DNA of 64,000 nt from Paulownia fortunei (GCA_019321725.1 CM033105.1:11297632-11361631); one strand, 5' to 3'. Shown: positions 1 through 9,633, counted from the first letter of the stretch. Notes: generated from the sequence alone by a model not told the origin. Program-made: numbers and translations.

Positions 1-763
1 GGCAATTTCTTGTCGAAACAATGATCACAAAATAGTGTAAAATTTTTGAAAGAAAATATTTTAAGTCGATTTGGAATTCCTAGATCTATTATCAGTGATG
101 GGGGAAAATATTTTTGTAACAAAGTTTTCGGAACTTTAATGAAGAAATATGGAATTATACATAAAGTGGCAACCCCTATCACCCTCAGACAAATGGATAA
201 GTTGAACTTGCAAATAGGGAGATAAAATAAATTTTGGAGAAAACAGTTAACCCAAACCATAAAGATTGGTCTCTTAGACTTACCGATACACTTTGGGCAT
301 ATAGAACTGCTTTCAAAACATCATTAGGCATGTCTCCTTATAGGATAATTTATGAAAAACCTTGTCATTTACCTGTTGAACTTGAACATAAAGCTTATTG
401 GACAATCAAAATATTTAACTTCAACCTTGATGAACTTCAAAATTATGCAAATTGCAAATCAATGAACTTCAAGAACTGAGAAATGATGCATATGAGAATT
501 CTAAAATTTATAAAGCAAGAATCAAAGATTTTCATGATAATAAAATTTCAAGAAAAATATTTGAGGTTGGTCGAAAGGTTTTGCTTTATAATTCTCGATT
601 GCATTTGTTTCCTGGAAAATTGAGATCAAGGTGGAGTGGTCCTTTTGTTGTAAAAAAAGTATATCCTTATGGGGCAATTGACATTGAGAATCCTAGAAAT
701 GGTAACATATTTAAAGTAAATGGACAAAGAGTTAAACCATTTCTAGAAAATCAATTTTCATAA
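1..763 (+). pseudogene. Ty3/gypsy integrase C-terminal part (element A)
   Basis: Remnant of the integrase core and C-terminal part of an Athila/Tat-like Ty3/gypsy polyprotein. Visible in shifting frames are an SDGG-type block near 95-110 (second catalytic Asp region), HPQTNG near 180-195, the block [18 protein letters not shown] from about 267, and [10 protein letters not shown] near 372-400. The C-terminal [14 protein letters not shown] block and a [11 protein letters not shown] tail end at a stop at 761-763. Stops interrupt the first 230 bases, and a frameshift near 450-480 splits the rest into pieces at 234-479 and 452-763, so no functional protein is made. The upstream pol, gag and 5' LTR lie outside the window. 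The family call is confident from these motifs; the lineage (Athila against other Tat) is an inference. Confidence 0.88.
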
Positions 764-909
764 GAGGAAATTCTTTTTCTTTCTAACCCTTGTTATGATT
801 AGTGTTGTATATACTCATTTTTCTCTGACATTATTTTTTTTTTCTTCTTTTTCTTTCTTTTATTTTTTTTTTTTTCCTGGTTAAATGGCGGATAACGGTA
901 CTCCGTGGC

Positions 910-917
910 TATAAAAG
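910..917 (+). promoter_or_regulatory. TATA box before accessory ORF 1 of element A
   Basis: TATAAAAG stands in a locally GC-richer stretch about 94 bases before the ATG at 1004, after a long T/C-rich tract (about 816-877). Spacing and sequence fit a plant RNA polymerase II core promoter. It would give the accessory region its own transcript apart from the LTR-driven genomic RNA. This is an inference from sequence; no transcript evidence is available. Confidence 0.4.
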
Positions 918-1003
918 TCGGACTTGTCAATTTCCCAAACAACTAAAATTCTTTGTACAAATTTTCTTTATTTTTCTCATTCTCTTTTCTTGTTCTTTTC
1001 AAA

Positions 1004-1580
1004 ATGGGTGACATTTTTCTAACTCTCAAGAAGCGATTTCCTTTTCTTCCTAAAAATGCAATTTTGAAAATTATAAAATCAGGATTGAAAGATTGAGGAT
1101 GCTTATGCACAAGGGCATTCCGGAGGACATACGATGGATAATTGAAGCAAAGGTAAGGGCAGGTGAGTTTTCACATGAGTTTTCAATTTGCTTACTAGAT
1201 ACATGTCTGGTTTTAGTAAAAACACATATTCAAAAAAACGAAGGGCGAAAAAAATGAAAGTTTGTCATATTTGTGCTAGATGGACTTGCAACACAAAGTG
1301 TCGTTCTTTAGGAATGGTCTCTAAAAATCGAGAAGATAAACTTAAATTCATTATGGATGGACTGAGTAAGGAGTCTTTAGATCATATTATATTGACTCTT
1401 GAGACGCATTCATGTGGATTGGTACAACGTGCAATTCTTGATTTATGGGATCGTTTTCGAAATGAATATGAGTTTTATAGTCTTGGGAATCTGACATTAA
1501 AAGACCCTATTTGCCAGTTTATAAGAAAACTGGATGGGAAGTATATCCTCGACCATAGAGGGCGTTTAAGCCGTTACTGA
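1004..1580 (+). pseudogene. Accessory ORF 1 of element A: broken zinc-finger-like protein
   Basis: An ORF that appears once continuous, now carrying at least two frameshifts: one near 1090-1100 and one between about 1180 and 1250. The last piece (1188-1580, 130 codons) is open. That piece has a basic cluster KKRRAKK (residues 16-22) followed at once by cysteines in the pattern C-x2-C-x4-C-x3-C (residues 26-38), then a charged helical-looking C-terminus. A basic run directly before a small cysteine cluster, after a short helical N-terminal part, is the layout of the cysteine-rich nucleic-acid-binding proteins of carlaviruses and some other plant RNA viruses. I suggest only a possible distant relation. 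Alternatives are a captured host zinc-binding domain or an unrelated retroelement ORF. It lies in the slot between pol and the 3' LTR, directly before the LOG-like ORF. Confidence 0.5.
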
Positions 1581-1733
1581 ATGTAAAACCAGAGGAAGAT
1601 GTGAGCCACAATCACAACTACATGTACATACACGTGTTAGTAGGTAATTTTTAAATTTCGTATGTGTCTTTATTTTCAACCTTTTTGACAAAAGAAAAAG
1701 ACATGCAATAAATGCATTCCCTGTTCACACCTC

Positions 1734-1743
1734 AATAAATATC
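1734..1743 (+). promoter_or_regulatory. TATA-like box before the LOG-like ORF
   Basis: An AATAAATATC stretch lies about 50 bases before the LOG-like ATG at 1792, in the 211-base gap 1581-1791 that otherwise holds nothing recognised. The ATG directly follows an A-rich leader. This is weak evidence, since AT-rich DNA gives such matches by chance, but it mirrors the stronger TATA box at 910-917 before the previous ORF. Confidence 0.25.
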
Positions 1744-1791
1744 ACCGTACTCACTCTATTTTTTGCACAACTTATTTTAAAGAAAAAAAAA

Positions 1792-2445
1792 ATGGAAGTT
1801 TCTTCAACTCGCAAATTTAATTCCATTTGTGTTTTTTGTGGATCCAATCTAGGAAAAAATGGTGAGTTTATAGGGGCAGCCAATAACTTTGGTAGAACTT
1901 TAGCAGAAAGAAAAATTCATTTAGTGTATGGGGGAGGCAGTTTGGGGTTAATGGGGAGTGTTGTTATTTCAGCTTATGTAGGAGGTGTCAAAGTTCTGGG
2001 AGTTATCCCAAAATCTTTAACAGTACAGAATATCACAGGTATGACCATTGGAGATGAGCTAAAAGTGTCACATATTCAGGACAAAATGCCTAACATGTTA
2101 AACAATGCGGATGCATTCATCATTCTACCTGGCGGTTTTGGTACACTGGAGGAATTATTCCAAATTGTCACTTGGGCACAACTCAACATTCACCAAAAAC
2201 TTATAGGTATTCTTAATGTTAATAGTTTTTATGATGGTTTGCTATCTTTTGTAGATCATGCTGTGAAAAAAGGGTTTATTTCAACTTCTGCGAGAAGAAT
2301 CATCATTTCTGCTCCAACACCTGACCAGCTGATTGATCAACTTCTAGCATATGTGCCAAAACCTGATCCAGCCTTGGCCAATGTGGATTGGTCCAACAGG
2401 AATAATGGTCGAAAATGTAAATTGAATTTGACTCTCAGTCTGTGA
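1792..2445 (+). CDS. LOG: LOG-like cytokinin riboside 5'-monophosphate phosphoribohydrolase carried by element A
   Basis: Intact 217-codon ORF. The LOG family releases active cytokinin bases from nucleotide precursors in one step. Family marks: an N-terminal Rossmann start with VFCGSN (about residues 14-19), LVYGGGSLGLMG, VLGVIPKSL, and the signature LPGGFGTLEELFQIVTWAQL, which keeps the PGGxGTxxE motif. The length matches plant LOG proteins (roughly 210-230 residues). It is intronless, whereas plant LOG genes typically have several introns. It sits between integrase remnants and a 3' polypurine tract and LTR, so it reads as a retro-copied gene captured by the retrotransposon. Oddity: the stretch before DAFI that is normally Arg-Lys-x-x-Met reads DKMPNM, so a conserved arginine is replaced by lysine and its neighbours differ. 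Catalysis may therefore be altered or lost. The family call is firm; activity is unknown. Confidence 0.93.
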   Translation: MEVSSTRKFNSICVFCGSNLGKNGEFIGAANNFGRTLAERKIHLVYGGGSLGLMGSVVISAYVGGVKVLGVIPKSLTVQNITGMTIGDELKVSHIQDKMPNMLNNADAFIILPGGFGTLEELFQIVTWAQLNIHQKLIGILNVNSFYDGLLSFVDHAVKKGFISTSARRIIISAPTPDQLIDQLLAYVPKPDPALANVDWSNRNNGRKCKLNLTLSL

Positions 2446-4169
2446 TACTTATTGTTAATAATTTTATCTAATAGTATGTATTTTTTTTTTGTTGTTTCAG
2501 CTTTATTAGCCGCATTTCAGGTGATATCTTTCAAACTCTACTTTCCTATCTATTTTTGACATTGGGGACAATGTCTCGATTAGGTTGGGGGGAGGGATAA
2601 TTGATATCATGACTTGTATATTCAATGTGTGTGTTTTTTTAGAATTTAAAAAATATATAATAAAAAAAAGTATATATATATATAAAATAAATATAAATCA
2701 AGCGTGTTTTTTTTATGGGTCCGTTGAAAGCATGAAAAAAAGGTGGCTGAGTAAAGGGTAATTATAACACTCTTGAGACGCATCCCTATTTTTTGCATAA
2801 CATAGCAGGCTTGTAAAGTTTTTAACAAGTGTTTGTGAATTACCAATATTTTTTTTGAGTCGTATAGGTTCTTCCAACTTCAATGATTAAAATTAAGCAT
2901 GAATAATATGGTTTAATTGATGATGGGTGTTGTTTTGGATTTTGATGTTGTTATTTGGTTAATATATTTTTGCGATAATTATACTAAAATTTTATTTTGC
3001 ACAAATAGTTATGTTATTTAGTGTGAAGACAATCATGTCAAAATAGATAGTTCTTATGCCCTTGCTCTAATCATTACTTGAATCTTCAACATGTAGGGGT
3101 TGAGTATTAGAACTTTTACTTTTGGTCTGTCGAGGCGAACGACTGATAGTGCACCACTAGAAAAATGATTAAGGCAATAGGCTTTCTAGCACCATTGCCA
3201 AATCAGCTTGTTCCCTATATGATATTTAAAGAAAACATCCCCCTAGTAAACCACTTTGAGCCTTACAATAAATAAATATTTTATTTTTTTGTAACCATAT
3301 CTTTTTATCTAACCTAAATACACTATTATCCAACCCTTGTTCTAAAAATGATTGGAGTTTAAGAGACATTCAATTGACAACTTGAACTTACAAAAGAAAT
3401 TTAGGTTGGAATAGAAGATAAGTGTGGGGAGTTTCTTAAAAAGAAAAAAGAAAAGAAAAGAAAAAAGAAAAATAATATAAAAAAAGTTGCAAAGTGCTAT
3501 AAGTTGCAACTAAAAATGAGATGTTGCAAGATGAATAAGAGGGGTCCAATTCAATAACAATAGACTCCAATGTGAAATTTGTGGAGTTGGAGAATTCTTC
3601 ATCGATAAATTTTATGTCTCTAATTCCATGAAGTTTTTAGAACCTTTGTTGCATCCTATCCTTTTATTTCTTAGCTACATCACCACCCTTTGGCCCCATT
3701 ACAACCTTTGTTGAAGACCTTTTGATTTCATGTGTTGCCTTCAGTGTAGTGGAGATTTGCACCAAAGGAAGAGCCTATGATGTTTAACTTTTCTGTTAGA
3801 GATTGGGTGATGGTTTTTGCAAGGTTTTATGAGAATTCACTTATTTGAAACATGCATAGTTTCATCACTATTGACATTAACTGTCCACACACACACTTGA
3901 GTTGTTTATTGTGGAAATATATTGATTTTTGAATGACTAAGAGTTAAACTCAACACTTGTTTGATTTTATTTCCATATTACTTTGTTGCTTCATGAGAAT
4001 AAAAGTTGGAAGATAGTTATTATAGGTGTTTGTAGGTATCACTGCTGGAAACCTTCATGAGACTATAACTCGTCCTCTATGGGCCACCTAGGGGTTTAAA
4101 AGCTTGTTGCATATGTTAAATGCAATCGTGATTTTCTACGAAAGTGAATTAGTTTATGTTTATTTTAAG
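2446..4169 (+). other. Noncoding 3' region of element A
   Basis: About 1.7 kb between the LOG-like stop and the 3' polypurine tract. I see no credible coding sequence. It holds a hairpin plus G-rich tract (2558-2599), a short TA run near 2670-2683, and an A/G-rich run near 3437-3485. Long noncoding 3' regions are usual in Athila/Tat-like elements. Confidence 0.6.
2558..2599 (+). other. Hairpin plus polypurine-like tract, internal copy
   Basis: GACATTG-GGGA-CAATGTC (2558-2575) is a perfect 7-bp stem with a 4-base loop. About ten bases later comes a G-rich purine run (about 2585-2599) and then TGATA, the same five bases that open the LTR at 4209. The arrangement copies the true 3' end signal at 4170-4208, so this looks like a second, internal polypurine signal just after the LOG-like gene. 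Whether it can prime plus-strand synthesis is unknown. Confidence 0.5.
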
Positions 4170-4208
4170 CTTGCTCGAGGACAAGCAAGGGCTAAGTGTG
4201 GGGGAATT
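4170..4208 (+). other. Hairpin and 3' polypurine tract of element A
   Basis: CTTGCTCG-AGGA-CAAGCAAG (4170-4189) forms an 8-bp stem with one mismatch, followed by a purine-rich tract (about 4195-4206) that abuts the LTR start TGATAAG at 4209. This marks plus-strand priming and the left edge of the 3' LTR. Element C has the same arrangement at 12378-12417. Confidence 0.75.
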
Positions 4209-5819
4209 TGATAAGTGAATATTTTGACATATTTTTGTATCAAATCTTTTATACTTTTCTTGCTTTATTCTTGTTAATATTATTGTTTTATTAATGTTTT
4301 GTGTTAGGGAATAAATGAAAGCATGTTTTCAGACTTGTGCAATTTTTGTAATTTGAGCATAACTTCATAATCAAAAGCTCTATGGACCTGAAGCTTATTT
4401 CATTTGAAAGCCAAGAGATGGAGGTACAACTTTTATGTTGGAGGCTCAGCCCAATTCAGTCTTGATGATAGCAGACAATTCATCCAAGTAGTTGCACAAA
4501 ATGGATCACCAAAATTCGGATCAGAGTTCAGCCCAGTATTGACTTATTTTACCAATTCGGTTATATATCTTGAGCCCAAATTTATTTTCGTCTGAAATTC
4601 AGATATGTTATACCCAAGAGGTAAATAAACAAGTTTGCTAAAGACAATATGGTATGAAAATGAGTCAAAATGGTAAAACTATAAGCTACAAGTTGTTGCT
4701 GATGTTATAGGGCGGCTCTTGGACATAACTCGGTAATTTGACCATATCTCCTTCATCCGATCGCCAAATTTGACAAAAGATATATGAAAATATATCAGCA
4801 TTAAAATATCTACAATTTTTATTCTTCACGTATCTTCAAAATATGGCTGTATCTGATCAAAAAATATAATTCAATTCAGTGGATGAGAAATTTGTGTAAC
4901 AACTTACCAACTCTTGGCAACTAGCATATCACTTGATTAACCCCTCCATTATTTCTTTGGCCTCTAGCTTACTCCAAGTACTATAAATAGGCCATGTATT
5001 AAGCTTGTAAGAGGAAGGGGGTAGTGGGTTTCTTTAGACTAAGTTATCTAGTTTGTATGTTTTCTAGTATTGAAAGTTTTCTAGTAGTAATAGAAATGCA
5101 TTCTCTAGTTTCTCTTATATTTTTAGTCTTTGTTACTTTTATTATGTCTTTCTAAATTTCATTTTGCGGAGGAAAAAGGGTGAATCTCTTGATGTAGGAA
5201 GAGAAATGGTTATAAGGGTAGAAATTGTTTAAGTATGTTGTATTATTATTTTTATTTTTGATCTAAACCCTACTTATTTTGTGTTGATTCTTGATTTATG
5301 TATCTCCAATGGCACAACAAATACTTGGGTTCATTTAGCTTATTGTACGATTTTACCCCACCGACTGCTAATGTAAAACCTTGATTTGTTGTTGACGAAG
5401 GTGTACATAAATGCTTGATCCCATAAATAAGTATTGGCGTTAAGAGATAATTTGCAATAGTAACACAATATCATGATTACCTTATTGCATGAGTTACTTG
5501 ATAATATCTTCCCATTGGAACCTTCATTATGTATGGATTCCAATTGTGGCAATTAATAGAGGTAAAAAGAATAAATAACCATTTCTTTATCCAAAACTCA
5601 AGAGTGGATCCCTAATCCTCAGTACTTTTATTACTTCGGTTTTTCTTTAGTTACATCATACATTAATTGTTCATATATTTTGATTCACATAACTCCATCT
5701 TTTTAGAAATATAAACTTGAATTCTTCAAACAACTTCCCTGTGGATCGACCTCGGACTCACGAGAAATTTATTACTTACTACAACCTGCACTTGGGTTTG
5801 CAACCTTAAAGTTGTAGCA
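4209..5819 (+). repeat. 3' LTR of element A (Athila/Tat-like)
   Basis: About 1.6 kb. It starts TGATAAG right after the polypurine tract. It ends near a CA at 5818-5819, where the sequence switches abruptly to a minus-strand RT reading frame of element B. Close to the end it carries the CTGTGGATCGACCTCGGAC-type block common near the U5 end of plant Ty3/gypsy LTRs. A TATA box is at 4982-4989. The 5' LTR is outside the window, so the boundaries rest on one copy and the right end may be off by a few bases. Confidence 0.72.
4982..4989 (+). promoter_or_regulatory. LTR TATA box, element A
   Basis: TATAAATA sits in the middle of the LTR. It is preceded by C/T-rich sequence and followed by a plausible transcribed R region. 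This is the expected U3 promoter position. Confidence 0.55.
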
Positions 5820-6547
5820 TCCAACCAAAATTCACATTTATTGAATTTAGCATATAATTGTTTCACCTTTAAAACCTCTAACACCATTATCAAATGTGTC
5901 ACGTGTTCTTCTTTTGTTTTGGAGTAAATTGGGATATCATCGATAAACATAATAACAAATTTATCTAGAAAATCTCTGAATACTTGATTCATCAGGTCCA
6001 TGAAAGTTGCTGGGGCGTTACTCAAGCTAAATGGCATCACTAGAAATTCATAATGTCCGTACCTTATGCGAAATGTTGTCTTCAAAATATCATCTTCTTT
6101 TATTTTTAGTTGATGGTACCCAAATCGTAAATCAATCTTTGAAAATACTGCTGCACCCTGGAGTTGATCGAACAAATCATCAATTCGAGGTAAAGGATAT
6201 TTATTCTTAATTGTAATCTTATTCAATTCTTGATAGTCTATACACAATCTCATCGTACCATCTTTCTTTCGTACAAATAGGACGGGCGCACCTCATGGTG
6301 AAAAGCTAGGTCTGATAAAATCTTTTTCCTATAATTTCTATAATTGTATCTTTAATTCCTTTAACTCAGATGGAGCCATTCGATATGGGGATTTTGAGAT
6401 TGGAGACGTTCCCAGCTGCAGATCAATAACAAACTCTATCTCACGATCGAGTGGTAACCCAAGAAGATCATCTGGAAATACTTCAAGGTATTCCTGAACC
6501 ATGAGTACTTCACAAAGGGTAGGATGGTATTGTTCTTCAATACACAT
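5820..6547 (-). pseudogene. RT N-terminal half (element B)
   Basis: Pieces 6547-6338 and 6253-5820. The second piece has the RT blocks [35 protein letters not shown], the substrate-pocket block [13 protein letters not shown], and the catalytic box as FIDDI (usual form YxDD or FxDD). The frame then runs to KCEFWL, where element A begins. The C-terminal 31 residues of that open frame are antisense LTR sequence, not RT. A frameshift around 6254-6337 separates the two pieces. Confidence 0.9.
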
Positions 6548-6577
6548 AACACTGACTAAATACCCCTTACAACCCGC

Positions 6578-7189
6578 TTATAATAAACGTTGTGCTTTCA
6601 GTGCTGATATTAGTAGGAATCTGAAGCTCTTCATAATCCCAACAAGCATAAAATGTTCTTCTCCAGGAGGTTGGAATGTCACTGTCTTTTTCTGGCAATC
6701 TATGGTAGCACAGTACTTTGATAACCAGTCCATGCCTAAAATTATATCATAGTCATTCATGGCCAATACAATCAGATCAGCATATAGTTCTCTATCTTCA
6801 ATAGGAATGGCACAAGCTTTCAAAATTTGATTGGTCTGCTTTGAGTCTCCAGAAGGAATCATCATATTATAACTAATTTCTGTTATATCAGGTGTCCTAC
6901 CCAGCCTCTTCACATACTCAGTGGACGTAAATGAATGTGTAGCTCCTGAATCAAATAGTATGAATGCTGGAGTATCATGGATGAAAAGTTTACTTGTCAG
7001 TACTGATGGATTCGCCTCTACGTCTGCTCTAGTGATGGTAAAAACTCTAGCAGGTACATTCTGTTGCTTTGTAGTACTTAGGTTCTCCAAGCATGTTCTG
7101 GCAATATGGCCAACCTTTCCACACACACAGCACCTTCTAGGATCTATAGGGCAGTTTTCTACATGTTGAACACCACATCTAGGGCACAT
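6578..7189 (-). pseudogene. Gag zinc knuckle and aspartic protease (element B)
   Basis: Open for 203 codons. Near the N-terminus is a CX2CX4HX4C knuckle (C-VC-GKVG-H-IART-C), which binds genomic RNA. About 70 residues later comes the protease active-site block FILFDSGATHSF, and further on YDIILGMDWLSKY, the usual second protease block. It is out of frame with gag upstream and RT downstream, so the polyprotein is broken. Confidence 0.9.
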
Positions 7190-7218
7190 AGATTATGGCA
7201 TTGGCGTTTTCCCCTACT

Positions 7219-8120
7219 CTATCTTTGGTCTCTTATTTTGTTCCCACTGTTGTTGTCCTGGTTTTGATCGAAATTCGGGTTTCTGGCTTTGAGCTTAGAA
7301 TGATCTCTTATTTTCACTTCCAACCCACCTCTGTCCTTGTCCTTACTTAAATTGACTACGAGCTTCCAGCGTATAAATAATTCTAAGTTCAGCTTGCTCA
7401 GCAACTAATGCTCTCTCAGCAATCTGTGAATAGGTGACTCCTTGAATTCCCACCATATTAACATCTCTGTATAGTTCTATCCTCAAACCTTCAAGGAATC
7501 TTTCTACTTTCAGTGCATCAGTGCTGATCATATGCGTGGCAAACCTGGACAACTGTTTTAAATTTTCGAATATAGTCCCCGACTGTCATAGCTCCCTACC
7601 GCAGCTGTATAAATTCATTCATCTTCATTGTACGAACAGGTGTTGTGAAGTATTTGTTCCTGAATAACTCTTTAAATCTTTCCTAAGTCATAGTAAAGGA
7701 ACCCTCTATGCTCCTTATTATATCCCACCAATGCCCAGCATTTCCACGAAACATAAACGAGGCGTATATCACCTTCTCTTCCTCTGGGACTCTGCTATAC
7801 TGGAATATATTCTCTAGGGTTCTCAGCCAATCCTCTGTAGCTGTGGGATCTACCGCATCTTCAAATATTGATGGATTGAGTTTTCTAAATCTTTCCCCAA
7901 CTATCTCTACGGGTTCTTCTTGAGGCAGTGGTTGATTCATTTCAGCTCTCTGTTGTCCACCCACATCCCTCTGCTGGATAAGTTGTTGAATTTGTTCTAA
8001 TTGTCACTGAATGTGTTTTATAAGTCAGTTTATAACAGTGTCCCAATCATCATTTGATATAGATGTCTTCCCTTCTTGGTTTCTACCTCTACTACTACTC
8101 TCACTCCTTGTTCTTGTCAT
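7219..8120 (-). pseudogene. Gag (element B)
   Basis: The likely start codon is at 8120-8118, opening with basic and Ser-rich residues. A stop follows about 30 codons in, and frameshifts give pieces 7964-7683, 7552-7343 and 7404-7219. The piece with DPTATEDWLRTLENIF, then a GNAGHWWD-type block, is the diagnostic retrotransposon gag core of chromovirus-like elements. Broken. Confidence 0.85.
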
Positions 8121-8260
8121 GGCTGCAATATTGTTTTAAAACATGGCCAATATAATTCATGAAGCAATAATGCATCACATAATAAAATAAAACTTACGAG
8201 CAAGGTGGTGCTTCCACAAGTTCCAAGTTTATGTACATGGACAGTCTACAGAACTTATAA

Positions 8261-8277
8261 CCGCGCTCTAATATTGC
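8261..8277 (-). other. Primer-binding site remnant (element B)
   Basis: On the minus strand the sequence reads close to the TGGTATCAGAGC primer site complementary to initiator tRNA-Met, with changes in its first bases. It is followed by the GGTTATAAGTTCTGTAGACT-type leader usual in these elements. It marks where the missing 5' LTR should have ended. Confidence 0.6.
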
Positions 8278-9633
8278 AGTGCCTAAGAAAATAGAGATAA
8301 TGGCATCGTAGCGCCAAACATGGTGTTGTAGTGCTGAAGAAAACAAAGATGATAGCTCCTCAATACCATGCAGGGCACCGTAGCGCCATTCGTGGGTGAG
8401 AATTCACCTTGCACCACCAGTTCCAGGCGTTGTAATGCCAACCGTTCAACAAAAAAAATTCCCAACTCTCTTCTTGCGAAAAATGGCAATTAAAGGTGAA
8501 TTTTGGTATTTTTTATGATATGTACACATTAAATACACCTACATATCACTACACATATGATGCTCCTGATAGATACATTATACACACATAATTCACTCAT
8601 ATATTTAATTTATACATCATTCAACACATGACCACACACATTCTACACCTAAATTCTCAAACACATTTCCTCTCCACCAAAACATACAATTCTCCATATT
8701 TCTCCATACACCACACCAAGAACACACACACTCATTATTAAGGAGCTTGGGATTTGAAGACAAGAAAGTGAGGAACTTCATTGAGCATTGAAGATTTTGA
8801 AGAAAAGGTGAAGAATAACTTAATGGTGAAAATCTTCTACTTTATTTTATTCTTTGTTTTGAGAAATTTTGAAGAATCGTGATGTTGGGAAACACTTGGG
8901 GCTTGCATAATTTCAATATGAACTAAACCATTTTTATCAAGGCTTGGAAAGCCATCTTAATAGAGTTATGAGTTAACGTTTATATTATGATGGAATATTA
9001 TTTTTATTGTGAAGAGCATATACTATATTTTTAATACTTCTTGAGACTTGGTCAATTTCAAGTTGATTTTAATTATTGTAATTAAAATTGAGAGGTGGTT
9101 GTAGCAATGGGTCGGGTAGTATATGCTACAGACCGACCCTTATAAAGATATAGGCATAGGTATATACTGTAGCCATAGGTGTGAAAACTGAAAGCTAGTG
9201 GAAATCACAAAACTCAAGGCATACTTAGTGGGATAGCCCATAGCTAGATGGCGTTGTTCGCCTACTAGGGGTGGATTTGGTCCGACTCAAGAGAGAGTAT
9301 CAATTACATTAAGCAGACATGCCGTCACATAACCCACATCATTTTTAATCACTATTGAGCTAGGTTCATAACCACACAGGATGGCTAACTAATGCCTTGA
9401 CTCTCCTTAGTATTAAATTCAATCCATCAATCTCCTTGGGTTTTATTGCTTTTGTTAAATTTGGTAGTTGTTGCATTTTAATTCAATCACCACTATAATC
9501 GTTAAGTCAAATATAGCATAGATAATCTATATTTGGTATTTACATACGCACTCTCTAGGGATACAATACTCTACTCACTTTTTATTACTTGTTGATACCG
9601 TGTATTTGCAGTTTGTTACCTATTTTGGGGTCA
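8276..9633 (+). repeat. 5' LTR of element C, 5'-truncated
   Basis: Aligns by eye with 12780-13656 plus 15865-16371. It begins inside the LTR at a point that corresponds to about 12787, so the start (TGATAGG and about 370 bases) is lost. It contains several degenerate GTAGCGCC/GGCGTTGTA motifs at 8305-8450. It ends at ATTTTGGGGTCA near 9633, just before a primer-site-like leader. Confidence 0.8.

Larger units (their letters stand above)
5820..8277 (-). mobile_element. Chromovirus-like Ty3/gypsy fragment (element B)
   Basis: Minus-strand remnant reading from right to left: primer-binding site near 8277-8261, gag (8120-7219), zinc knuckle and protease (7189-6578), then the start of RT. RT is cut at 5820 by the end of element A. 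The rest of pol and the 3' LTR should lie upstream of the window, beyond the 5' end of A. No 5' LTR is seen: directly after the primer-binding site the sequence becomes a truncated LTR of element C. Many frameshifts show that it is dead. The gag, knuckle, protease, RT order and motif wording fit the Tekay/Del type, but no chromodomain is in view. Confidence 0.85.

Noticed and set aside
1792..2445. The LOG-like ORF as an ordinary host gene
   Set aside because: It is intronless and sits between retroelement integrase and the element's polypurine tract and LTR, with no host flanking sequence.
8283..8489. 68-codon minus-strand frame
   Set aside because: It falls inside the LTR of element C and is not conserved in the second LTR copy.
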